This document shows, one piece after another, positions 39,536 to 51,106 of a DNA stretch of 64,000 bases. Position numbers and translations under genes: made by a program. The DNA lies in contig NC_092364.1 of the NCBI RefSeq assembly GCF_030848805.1, positions 17,031,447-17,095,446 of the forward strand, in the 5' to 3' direction. Source of the stretch: Temnothorax longispinosus. Taxonomy: Eukaryota; Arthropoda; Insecta; Hymenoptera; Formicidae. Numbering within the stretch: the stretch's first letter is position 1; each line of letters starts with the position of its first letter. The notes under the pieces are model-generated. The model had not been told where the DNA came from. It saw nothing but the letters and a program-made list of their open reading frames with translations, and searched no databases.

Positions 39536-41278
39536 TATCGTTTTAAATAATTACATCATATGCATACTTTCTTCTTTAAAATAAAATTCATATATATGCT
39601 ATTTCAATGTATGATATCAGTTTTTTACTTTGGCTTATGTGATTTATCGATAAACATGGGTAAAGACTCGTGTATTTGTTAACAAAAATATTAACATAAG
39701 GAACAAATAAGAAAATGAGAGATCTGTGAAACAAAGCGAAATGATACAAACCCAATTCCTTTAATAGAATAGGACAACAATGTTTTCATAACTAATGTAA
39801 GCAGATTTAAACATCTGTAATGTCCCTCGATAGTGTCGTCGGTATGAATACAAGTAGACTTCGTTCGCTCGATGACGGATATGAAAAATGATTCGCGATC
39901 TCGCGGAGAGGCACGTATGAATTATCGCGGGCTCGCTAATGCCATCAGATAGCTGTCATGAAAGCGGAGAAATTACACAGGAAGAGAGGCTAAGACTGGT
40001 GAGCGTATTAATCGTGCATTTTAGTGGATAATTAATTCAACTTCAAAGAGCCACGAGTTAATTATATGTAAATAAAGATCGCTGGCGCAGATAGGCAAAT
40101 CATCAATCTTGCGAGAAGCGAACGGCGTACTGCTATGCACGTCGGCGCGCACGTGAATTATAGAAAACGGTAAATTGGATAATGGTACGTTTATTACCGA
40201 GATAGTGCATTGCACATCGATGCCCACGCGCGCGCTCGTGGCGTGTATCGCACGATTTCGCCGCAGCGGACAACGATCGAGCGCGCCCCGCTAACGATGA
40301 TTGGTATAGAGTTAATTATCGTGTCCCCTACGTGTTATCTCTCTTTGGCAGCCTCCCCGTACAAATTACCCGAGAATTACGCGCAAAGTTTATTTTATAA
40401 TAGCGCATATTAATCAACAACTAGGAAGCTGTCGTGATCTACGTAATGCCGCGGCTTAATCCCGGCGATCGCCAGGACGCAGTAATTAGTGAGTCTCACG
40501 GTACGTTGTTGGTGCGCCAACGTTTTCATTAAAGTCGCGAGCGAGGTTTATGACATTTCATTTAACCTGCGATATCTCATGGAACGCTTGATTACATCTC
40601 GTGATTACACGATTCGCGTTATGAAGTCTGTTGTCGCAACCTCTTTTCGACGCCTCGCGAATAGCACGCCGATAAAATCTATGTTCGCGGTACGGCGACA
40701 AAAAAAAATAAAATTAACGCCGTCGCAGATTAAAATACCCGTGCATCTGCCGTTCCATTTAGCGACAAATTTGTAGCGCTACATTCAATAAACGAATATC
40801 GTTTAATTATATGAAAATAATACTTAAGATAAGAATCAGGTAACGTGTATTTATTAATGTCTGGTACGAATTGCAAGAGCCACTTGAATGAAAATCTAAC
40901 GATTTAAATTCTTCTTTAAAACAACGAGGAAAAACGCAGAAAAACACTTTTATTCTTATCCAAAAGCTGTTAAGAGTTTTCTTTAGCTCTAACGTCTATA
41001 GATATAAGCGCATATTTCAACGTCTAAATTTCTCTCGAAGACCTTTCTTTAGACTGAGTAGCAAGCTCGACTATTGATACGTTCATGCCACGCAGTTTCC
41101 AACGGCATTTCGGCGTAATTAAGATTACAACCTGAAGCGATTATATGAAGACAGTCGGAGTCGTTCCGGCGAGACTTCCTTATCTGCGGCACTTACCGAG
41201 CTATGCCGAACATAGTTGTTTTATCTCGACGACACGAAATGTGGCGCGGTACCGGAAACATCCGCGTTCCACCTGTCG

Positions 41279-41911
41279 ATGGCACCGCGCTCGTTTAGGA
41301 ATGCTTGTAAAGACGTGAGCGAGCCCGCCAGAAGCGGGGTCGTTGTTTATCGTCCTTTTTCTCAACTCGCGTTGTCTCACGTGGGAGTGCGGTTGGGGAG
41401 AGAAACGCGAAAGAAGATGTTAACAGCCGTCACGTATCTCTACACTAGACGTCGTAGAAATACCACTGTATCCACGGCGATCGTCGTGAGTCAGGAGATT
41501 CGACGAACCCGGCGGCAACCCGCAGAGACCAACTTTTCCCACCCCGATTTCGTCGACCTCCTGCGCGCGGCGCGGCTGGTTCTTCAGGGAATTTTATACG
41601 AGCCACCCAGAAGTGTGGACGTCCAAGTCTCGTCGACCTCCCTTGGCTCCTCGTCCGCGATAATTACGCTCTTACATCCCAATTTTACTCAAACTGTATT
41701 TGGCGAGCGCTGCTATAATTTCTTCTTGGACATACAATGTATCTCGTTAACTTTTAAGTTAAGACTCATAAACCGGATACAATATTTTGCAGATGTTATC
41801 AACAAATTTTATAATATCTCAATTTTTGCTAATAAAATCTTCTACTGTATTGAATACGGCGTATTCATAATTAATAACAGTGACTCCACAGGCGAAAAGT
41901 TCTTCGGATGA
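41279..41911 (+). CDS. Orphan open reading frame, 210 codons
   Basis: This is the longest ATG-initiated plus-strand frame in the window; the open frame extends 63 bases further upstream without another ATG. The first two thirds are in CpG-rich DNA and basic in character; the last third is AT-rich and rich in Ile, Phe, Asn and Tyr. It stays open across that composition change, which is less expected by chance. No domain, signal peptide or known family is visible. By my rough reckoning a frame of this length in 64 kb over six frames is unusual but not impossible by chance. It could be a decayed gene, a new gene or noise. Confidence 0.15.
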   Translation: MAPRSFRNACKDVSEPARSGVVVYRPFSQLALSHVGVRLGRETRKKMLTAVTYLYTRRRRNTTVSTAIVVSQEIRRTRRQPAETNFSHPDFVDLLRAARLVLQGILYEPPRSVDVQVSSTSLGSSSAIITLLHPNFTQTVFGERCYNFFLDIQCISLTFKLRLINRIQYFADVINKFYNISIFANKIFYCIEYGVFIINNSDSTGEKFFG

Positions 41912-43349
41912 CACTCACGGCTCGGACCATTTGACGTTGAGAAATAGAGTCATCAAATTACGACTCATCGATTATACCGCGGGCCGACTGTAACGTCAAG
42001 TTCCGTAAACGCGACAATGGCGCCTTTGTTTTCCTCATGGACCTCTTCTCGTACACTATTAACGATAACGTGCATGCCTCTTGAAAGTTTTTAAAGACAT
42101 ACACCGGCCATAAGACTCGTGAAGAAGTGCTCTTCTCTCTTTCTATTTCGCTTCTTTTCGGCCCGACGTACACAGAACGAGCTACAGAAGAACCTATCCA
42201 CTCGATTCTATTCTTACACTTTTACCCGACGTAGGTACGAACCTGACGTTGACGTGTACCAAGTGCCTTCGAGCGCGGGTTTCTCGAGTTCAGGGTTGAT
42301 GTGGAGTGTATGAGCGAACGATTCCGTTAACTAAGCTCCGTTTGTATAAGCATAGAGTATTTCTCACGAACAGCCACTGGGAATAGCCGACTGGTTCTTC
42401 AAAGGAAAATTTCTTGCTTATTAATGCATGCGGATGCCATTAATATGCCAAAAGTTCCGTTCACAAAATTAGACATTACATGACACGTTATGAAAGGCTA
42501 TCAGTTGCATAATTTATACATTTACATATTAATATATTGTACATAAATATTGAATAAATATTTAATTAATCTGATGCATCTCCAACATTAGCGTCTTCGA
42601 ATTTTTACAATATGTACTTTTCTTATAATTATACTTTATTAATTATATTTCTATCTAACCCTACAAGATTTTTAAATAATAGAAGATTCTCATCACAATA
42701 TGAAATAATGCATTTACTGTTATTTCTAGAAAAACCATGGCAGATACTTGACATTTCCAAAATTAATAGAATTATTTGTGATATTTCTGGTATAAAATTT
42801 TAGCAAAACAGTCTAAACTAGGAATTTACATACGTTTCCATATACTGCGCTTCGAATATAATATAACACAAAACGTATTTGGTATTTGCAAAAGTAACAA
42901 AGATACCTATCTCGATTTTATTGAGATATCTTATATAATCATGTAATCACCGGTGGTACTTCTGCAATTGCGATTACTATCATTGTTTTTGATATTATAT
43001 AATCATCGTGACTATTGTTGATGTACGGATTGCATCGTGCGGCGTATTGATACCGTTTTACGCCTCCGGGGAAGCGCTCGGCTCTTCCACTGCGGCGGCA
43101 CCGACGTCTTCGGAAAGCTGCCAATCAAGACGCGATCGCACTGCTCTTCTCGAAGGGTAGATTTCAGATCTGAGATCAACCGACGCAATCTGAATGCGGC
43201 GTTCAATAACCCCGCGGCTAAATGCGACGTTCACTAAGTATGAAGGACAATGTCCAGCCGGCGAGATTGTTCAGATAAACGCATCATTACTGAGCTTCGC
43301 AAAGCCTAGTGCGGTTGAATCTCCTCGGCGTATCTATCCATTTATCTAC

Positions 43350-43350
<1 letters not shown>

Positions 43351-43417
<67 letters not shown>

Positions 43418-43418
43418 T
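43351..43418. repeat. (TATC)n tetranucleotide microsatellite
   Basis: About 17 near-perfect TATC units, with imperfect units just upstream from 43331. Two reading frames through it are open simply because the repeat lacks stops. It should vary in length between individuals. Confidence 0.95.
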
Positions 43419-44489
43419 TGTATCATTACCTTTTCTCCTCTCAAGCATCGCTATTGCAATTAACGGACTATCTTTTATTTCGACAAAGGTAGATAGTTTT
43501 ATGAGTGTACGTGTGAAACTTGACCTTTTATGAATTAAACATTCAGAGTCTTTTTTCAAACAGATTAAATGGAGTTTACTTTGTTCCTACAGAAATCATT
43601 TTTCACTAGAAAAAAATTCTAAAATAAAAATCTGTATAAACTTATAGTGTCAACACTTATTATATTGATAAACTTATATTTTAAAATCCGCGGGAAACTC
43701 GTTGCATTGTTGAATATTTTCTTCAAGATTAGATCATTTTAAAATTATTAAAATTACTAATTATTTAATATACGCGAATATATGCATTATAAAATTGAAG
43801 ATGATTCCAGAGCCAATGATTCCAAGATAAGAGGATATTGATGTTCAATCAGCTCGGCGAGTTCAGCCGTTTCGCTTAAATAGGAACGATTTATTCCGCG
43901 CAGAGCGATGACGAGGATGAACTTAAGAACTCTCGCTCCGTAAAGTGTTGATAATTGATATTTGATCGCGTGCCAGCCTGGCAATTAAATGCTTTCAGGA
44001 AGCCGTTGCGGCGGCCGCGCGGTCTTTTTATCGTACAAGCGAGAGAGAAAGAGAGGATCCGAAATGAAGCGCGCGCGTATACACGTGGAAAGACAACCGA
44101 CTGTCTGACTGTCAGTCCGTCTGTCTCGCCGGCCACACCTTCGCGGACAGACGGACGAAGGGTGAGACGAACGTGGAGGAGTATCGCGGCTGGTGAACCT
44201 AGAGATGGGATGACGGATAACTCCGTTCGGTCGATCGTTCACCTGGTGATGGATCTGTTCTCGACTATTCTTTATTCCCGACATTCTCCCCCGTGCCCGT
44301 ACCCTCCCTCGTCGCCCGAGTGCCAACACTGCCAACTCGGGACACGCTACGTACACCTTACACGCATTTTCAATCACGATCTACGATTCGAACTTGTACA
44401 GCTTTATCTCGATTGTAGGTTGCAAATAATGAGACGCCGAGCGGCGTAAAAAGACTCGGTAATATCGAATTCTATCGAATTCTACCACT

Positions 44490-44513
44490 CGTCATATTTG
44501 GCCAAATATGACG
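44490..44513. promoter_or_regulatory. Perfect 24-base palindrome with CArG-like halves
   Basis: The sequence reads CGTCATATTT followed by GGCC and then the exact complement of the first part. Each half contains CCAAATATGA, one base away from an SRF/MADS CArG box (CC(A/T)6GG). A perfect palindrome of this length fits a dimeric DNA-binding protein site. It is followed by a pyrimidine tract at about 44530-44570. Function is inferred only. Confidence 0.3.
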
Positions 44514-46227
44514 ACCTAATAATAGTATCCCCCCCCTCTCTCTCTCTCTCTTTCTTCTTTTTTCTTTCGTCACTCGTCGGTAGACATCGATAACGGATTA
44601 GAATGACGTAACGCGTGCCCGCAAGGACACAGCTCATATTTCGCACATTGTCAGACCGCAGTTGGATGAATAATTCAGCAGTCTCTTAATTCGAAATGTC
44701 ATCACACGACCACGCGCGAATCTTCACGACCACATGGCGCAAATCTGAACAGTATAATTTTTGAGACGTTCGACATGCTTCATTTCATATGCACATCCAG
44801 CCGAATGTCGATTAGTTAGCACGACGTGGAACACGAGAATGCGTGATATTTTCTCGCGGGTTTGTTCATCACGGTGTTCTTTTTTTTACTACGGATTCGT
44901 TATTGCCGTTAACTGAATTAATAAAAATGTCCGAGCAACATATACATACACGTAAGTCGCACGTTTCGACAACGCGATCAACAAGATGAAATGATTTACG
45001 TCATTATCGAGACCCAGACGCTGCGTATCCTTTATTTATACATAGAGTTCGAAAGTCGACGGACGATTAGCGGTGAAAGTCTTGCGGCATGAATTACGAC
45101 GTGTCCAGAAGACGCACGCACCTAGCACGCAAGGCGTTTACTCAAAACTATAATCGATTTTTCGTCAGCACTACAGGAGGTTACTACACATCGGCCTATG
45201 ACAATGATAAAACTACCAAACGGGTACAACTTTAAAGAATAGAAAGAAACAGAAGATTTTTGTGTAAGACTGATATAACCCATATAATTATAGAAAAGCT
45301 TGCAATGGAAGATTAACATGAAAATAGATTGCTTTGGCAGTTTGAACATTATTTGCTTAAAATATATTGATTTCATATGAATATCCAAGTATTTTCAGTT
45401 ATTAGTTTTATATTTCCTCCATATTTTAATTTTTTTTACATAAAAAACGTAAAAATATAATTCTTAAGATATATCAAAGATAGCAGTTTCTTGTGGTACA
45501 ATTTCTTACGGTTTATTAATAGATTAATAAGCAATTAATAATGTTTGCAGCAATTTAAAATAATTTTTTTATTATAATTGAATGCGAAAAGTGAAAGAAG
45601 TTTGGTAATGAGACAGAAAGATAAATATTGACGAAACGTTTGTCAGTTTAGAATATGATCTGTTTACAGAAGTGCTTAAGAACTAAGCACTGGGATTAAA
45701 TATCTCCTGACATTCGAACAGCCGATTAGCCTACGCGGGAAGCGCTCTTAATTCTTCCAACATCTTCGGCTTCTATAAGGAAATCGTAAAGATCAAATAA
45801 AAGGTGATTTGCGGTTAAGTTCATCGCCTCTGAAACCTTGACCGTTACTAGTTTTTCACTTACTTTTATTATTGTGTTGGATTTCACGGCGCGGTGATGC
45901 TTATAATAAAACGAAATTGTGAAATTTATTATAACATCTTTATCATTACATAGATTATTTTACTTTGTTTATTATTGTCCGTGTAATGCACACGTTTCAC
46001 GGATCACGGTGAAGCAGCAATGAAAATAATTACGACTGTTAAATGGTCGATATAATGGCTGAAAGCCCGCTGTATTTACGCGCGTTTATGGAGAGGTATC
46101 TTATCAGGCTTGCTTTATATGTCTGTGTTAGCCGGTAGCGGGTGAATGTGGAAAGAGACGTGAATATGTAATGAGTCCTACGAAACCACAGGTATATTGA
46201 GCCATCAGGTAGACGAGACAACAAACG

Positions 46228-46330
46228 ATGCTTTTAAAATCTTTAGTCGTCTGGGTTTTATTTATGAGCGTCCGACACACCCCGACTAATTTCTCCAATA
46301 ACCACGCAAAATTTACTGTTATTGTGTATG
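46228..46330 (+). CDS. Candidate alternative first exon with signal peptide
   Basis: An ATG opens a frame starting MLLKSLVVWVLFMSV, a typical signal-peptide layout with a short basic N-region and a hydrophobic core of about 11 residues. It continues for 34 full codons to a strong donor (TATG|GTGAGT). It ends in phase 1, the phase required by the transmembrane exon at 56289, so splicing would give a short secreted-start protein running straight into the membrane helix and skip the 33949 exon. The match of phase has a one-in-three chance, and short hydrophobic starts can arise at random, so this is a hypothesis. If wrong, it is ordinary intron sequence. Confidence 0.3.
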
Positions 46331-49207
46331 GTGAGTTTCCTCGCGCGCATCCGAATGCTTTAATAATGATTAAATGTTCGCACTAATGCGCAATAGAAGA
46401 TCGCGACAGATATTATTTGTTGATGAGATATTATTATTGCATTCTATCCAAGCATCTTCCATCATTTCAAATTTATTAAAAATTTTTGAACAATTAATAA
46501 TCTCCAGCGTCATTAATTTTTGACCATGTATCGATACTAATATGAAACTAATACACAGATTTTAAATTAATGTTAAAATTCGAGCAATATTGGAAATAAT
46601 TATAAATTAATTCAATTAACTTGTTATAATGTAATTGCGTCAAAAGTCCTACTGAAAAGTTCTGCATTGTTATTTTTGCTCGTTAACTTTGAAAAATCTT
46701 TGTGCTTATTCTTTTTCAGTCATGAAAAGAGTAAAATTTCGAAAATCATTTTCAATGACTTCGTTCTTATCTTATTATATCTTGTATCCTTAATTTATCA
46801 GTGCTATACGAAGAAATGTGCGACAATTTATTTTGCACGAATCTTAGTTTTGCCAAATTTGGGATAAATTCTCTCCAGAAAAACTACTTACTATTATTTT
46901 CTTCCTAACATAAATTTCGTGGATTTTCGTACAAATTTTTCTTACAGCCGTTTTGTAGCGACTATTATTTTACGCCAGACATATACAAAAAGCGATTAAG
47001 AGCAAAAACGCGAGCATAGTTCAATAAAGAACGAGCGAAGAATAATAAATAATGTGCATAAAGAACTGCAGAAGCAAAAATCGGCAGAATAATCGCAAAG
47101 TCGGCAGATAAGGCCCGTATACCTATATGAAATCAGACCAGGACCCGCCAAGCCTTTCGCCCACGGAGTTCAAAGCGTGAACGATTAAAATTGCGGTGGC
47201 GACAACGGCGGAGGACGACAGCTCAATTATCATGGCTATACGGTCTCTCAAATTTTAAGCAATTCTTTCTGTCTGCGAATTCAACGATTAATTTGGGAAG
47301 TCGTTCTTTGTCAGAAATATATTAAGACATAAATTTTTAAGTTTTATATAGTTAAAAAAAACTTTCAAGATAATTTGCATGATTACGCTTGGAATGCACA
47401 CTGTGCCCGGTTTCAACTTGTCTCTATTTAAATAAAATCGCATATTAGGCATTAATATAAAAAACATTCTCTCAAAACTAGATGTCAAAGTGTTACAGAA
47501 AAAATGACATTTGATTGAATTCTCACTAATCGAATCGATCAAGGAACTCATATGTATATACGTAAACCATGGAGATTGTGAACCACCCTGTATATGCAAG
47601 CACGATGCCATTCTAGCAAGGAAGAAGCAGCTGAAAGACCCCTGGTGCGCCCGCCGGTCCTCGGCGCGGCGGATAAATTATTGTTGTTAATGACATATTT
47701 ATCGGTGGTACCGGGCCGTGGGTACCGGGAAGCGAGACATCGAGCCGCTTCGTCCGTTTCGTGGTAAACCACCGACTCGCTAATGTCTTATTCAACCCAT
47801 TCAGACCATTTCGGTTTCCGTTTTCGCTTCTACGAAAGATAATAAACACGTGATAGCTATATTACTAACTAGAATTATTTCATTCACATCGTGTCTTCGA
47901 CAAACAATGTTGCAGCTATTAGGAATTTCTTTCTCATAAATAACGCGCGTAATTAAAGAGAAAAAAAGGGAATTATTAAATCAAGTGTCAAATTCAACTA
48001 TCAAATTGAATAATAGGAAAGTCCTATCACTAATAATGATAAAATTATATCTGCTGTATATAGCAAATATAATAAATATTATAATGCATTCAACAACAAA
48101 TTCTGAAAAATTAATTTAAATATTATTTGGCATTATTATTTAAATAGATTTTTCAATCTGTCCATTAAAGATCTTATAAAATCCTAAACAGAGAAATCGC
48201 AATTTTGCAATTAAAATATATCTTTCTAAATCAAAATATGTGATTCACCTAAAAATCTTTTTTACCCGAATATAAACACACATAAATAAGAATGGTATCG
48301 CTTGTTCGATGTCAACAAATAAATTAGCGATTACATCTCATCATCTATGATAATTTTTACACGATAGGAAGAGCTGTTCAAAACAATCTTATTGAATACA
48401 TTAATAAAGTGAAAAATGTTATCGAAATTCGTCGAAAACGTTTTTATCTATTTGCACACCGTTCTCGTGCAAGAAAAATTAATTCAAATTTTCAATGATG
48501 AATATTAACAGTTTATCGTTCGATGCACTCTCGGATTAGTGATGGTTAGTGGAGATTAAGGTGCCGCAATGAATGGCGACTGTTTTCTAAACCTGAGAAG
48601 AAGTTCAATAAATTGCGGGTATGAGATCGTAGGCAGCTTTTGGCAAACTTCTACTGTGCGTATAAAAAAGATAAGAGAGGAGACATATACAAGTCATCTC
48701 AACGTCGCTTTCGCACGTGTGTTCGTCTTTCGAGTCGAGAAATCTCGCGCGAGCCTTTTTGCAGCGCCGAATCATTCTTTAATGATGATTAATGAACGAC
48801 CCGTATTTCTTTCGTTTACATTACATAAAGTCCACCTTCGCTAATTAGCTAAACCGGCCGAAATCCAACGAATCGTGGGCACGGAACGTTTGTCGCAATG
48901 TCCAACGTCATGCAGTCGTATTAAGCGAGCGCTTAATTATTTTGCCAATTCCGCAATGACAACCGCTGAACCTGTTCTTGTGACACAAAAAACATATGTG
49001 ACGCGTAACAATGTGTCAGGCGGCATGAATAGTGCATATATATGTCAAAGGATGACAGTAATGAGATTTTTGCGAACGGACGATGACCTCGACCGTGCAT
49101 ATCAGAGAAGTTATTTAATGAATCAGTAATTTTCTCTCAGAAAAACGATAAGTCCAAAAAAGTAATATATATCTCATATTTCGATTAACTGGAACTAATA
49201 TCAGAAG

Positions 49208-50174
49208 AAATTGCATTTTACTTTTGATGATGTAATCTCTCCTTAATTCATTCGGATAATAACATACTATTTGAAAATATTAGCCAAGCAGTCGAATTGT
49301 AATTTATCCAGATAATGCTTCCGCTATTACTCCAATAACTGGGTAGCTGATTTCTTAATTATTTCGAGTTCTAATTATTCTCGTTCCATCTAACCGCGTG
49401 AATTATCGCGTGTTTGAATATAGATCGTAACTAATTTTTGCTTACGTTCGTGTGTGAGGAACAGTTAGAAAACTATTAGAAAATAAACATCGGAATAAGA
49501 AGCTAAAGTGCAACGAAATGGACATAAGTTATCACAATAGATTTTTATAGAATATAGATCAAAGCATATATGCTGGATAAATCAAATTCGACTGTTTAGC
49601 TAATATTTTCAAATAGTACACTGTTGGAAAATTTGTGTTAAATATAACATAAATCGCATGTCCAAAACGGTCCACTCAATTTTTTGTGTTAATTTAACAT
49701 AATATGGATGTGTTAAATGGTAACACTGATACTATGTTAAAATATTTCAACATAAAAGAAATGTAATTCTGATCGTAATTTAACGTTAATTATGTGTACA
49801 ATTAACATAACTTTTATGTTGAAGTTAAGATTGTAAGATAAAATCAACACTCTTTTTATGTAAATTTTTATTCCCACTTCTGTTATAGAGTAAAATCAAC
49901 ATTCTTTTTCTGTAAATTTTAACACAATTTAATAAATACGTTCAAATTGTGTTACTTTAACATATTCTTTAAATTATTTTAATAATTTTACATTTTAAAT
50001 TTGTTAAGCTCAATTAACATAGCAGGCATATGTTAAATCTACACATGTATGTGTTGATTATTTTACACAAACATTTTAACAAGGACCTTTTTTAACAAAC
50101 TTACAAAAATTTTCCAACAGTGTATGTTATCTGAATGAATTATGGAGGGATTCATTAAAAACAAAATGCAATTC
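49208..50174. repeat. Older inverted-repeat element, split by a nested MITE
   Basis: The left arm (49208-49318) and right arm (49563-49618 continuing at 50125-50174) are imperfect reverse complements. Both carry AATTGCATTTT, AATTCATTC, TACTATTTGAAAATATTAG, CAGTCGAATT and TTTATCCAG in matching order. The right arm is interrupted by the 504-bp element at 49619-50122; pairing resumes immediately on its far side once that element is removed. The central spacer of about 240 bases does not pair. Its class is unknown. Confidence 0.85.
49619..50122. mobile_element. TA-flanked MITE with 16-bp terminal inverted repeats (Tc1/mariner-like)
   Basis: The ends are CACTGTTGGAAAATTT and its exact reverse complement, flanked by TA on both sides (49617-49618 and 50123-50124). 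TA duplication is the signature of Tc1/mariner-type transposition. The 504-bp interior is AT-rich and studded with short TGTTAA/TTAACA motifs in both directions; it has no transposase frame, so it is non-autonomous. It interrupts the right arm of an older inverted repeat, which shows it arrived later. Confidence 0.9.
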
Positions 50175-50978
50175 CTTGTGATAGTATCTGATGCAGTAAT
50201 TTACAAAAATAACGGAATATCGCCGGAAGACGATAATAGCGTTCGAAACCAATATTGGCGCATTACACGCCGCCGGCGCAATTTTTCAGGACGGCCGAAA
50301 AGCGCGCATCTATCGCGGAAAGAAGGTAATTAAGGTAAATCTCTAATTACCTTGACGCGGTCGAAGGGCGTTAGAGCCGCAAGGCGCACAAGGGGAGAGG
50401 AAGTCCTGGGGCAAAGATAATGACAACTCGCTGTAATTACGCATATTGAGCCGCGGCATAATTTCACAACGGAGGGAGAGCGAAAGGGCACTCTCGCTTA
50501 GCATTCAAATTGGCCGTGTCAAATATTCGTTGTCTGTCCACCGGCTTTTATTCCGAGTTCGCACGCCTGTAGGCCGTAAATAATGCAGATTGCGGCGGTG
50601 CCGTTTCAAAGACAGAATTCGTGACAGAAACCGTTGACAGAAACCATCACTTATCTTCCGAATAAGAATGATGATCAAAATGAATTACATCTTCAATTAT
50701 ACATACATTCGATAAGTAAGAACCTTGAATCCTATTCCCGTCGCGCATTTAACACTAAACGTATCGATCGATGGCAATCTAATGGCACTCGAGCTTCATA
50801 TAAATATTATACTTTCTATACTTTCGTATTTGACAAATAGCAACACTTTATCTATAATCAATAGTAAACGACCGTTTATGCAACTGATATTTATGCTGAA
50901 TAATCAAGAAACAAAGTATGATTTTAGTAAAATAAAGTTTTATGATACTAATGTTTCAAAAACAGTTAATTAATATAT
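50175..50978 (+). other. Intron; nothing supported
   Basis: A CpG-rich block (50220-50620) passes into AT-rich DNA. Short frames here have no recognisable features. Confidence 0.5.
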
Positions 50979-51106
50979 AATTAAAGTAATTTAAATCGAC
51001 CTGACTGGCAATATATATAACAACGTCTTTCCGATATAAACATTGTGTTCATATCGGAAAGACGTTATATATATTGCCAGTCAGGTCGATTTAAATTACT
51101 TTAATT
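50979..51106. repeat. Near-perfect hairpin, arms about 56-59 bp, 3-base loop
   Basis: The left arm begins AATTAAAGTAATTTAAATCG and the right arm ends with its exact complement. The only interruptions are a 3-base bulge (AAC near 51021) and one A/C mismatch beside the loop. The loop is TTG. The hairpin lies in the large plus-strand intron, so a primary transcript would fold into a long double-stranded stem. No terminal duplication is clear. It may be a foldback transposon, a template-switch product or a hairpin RNA source. Confidence 0.95.

Larger units (their letters stand above)
39536..49207 (+). other. Intron, middle part
   Basis: AT-rich DNA with GC-rich blocks at 39830-40480, 41090-41700, 43020-43330 and 43990-44450. 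Listed separately are a 210-codon frame (41279), the TATC array, a 24-base palindrome and a signal-peptide-like exon (46228). Around 47280-47600 a minus-strand stretch begins TACAGGGTGGTTCACAATC, a style of start common in insect repeat families, with a 107-codon frame that I cannot assign; it may be a repeat fragment. Confidence 0.4.
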
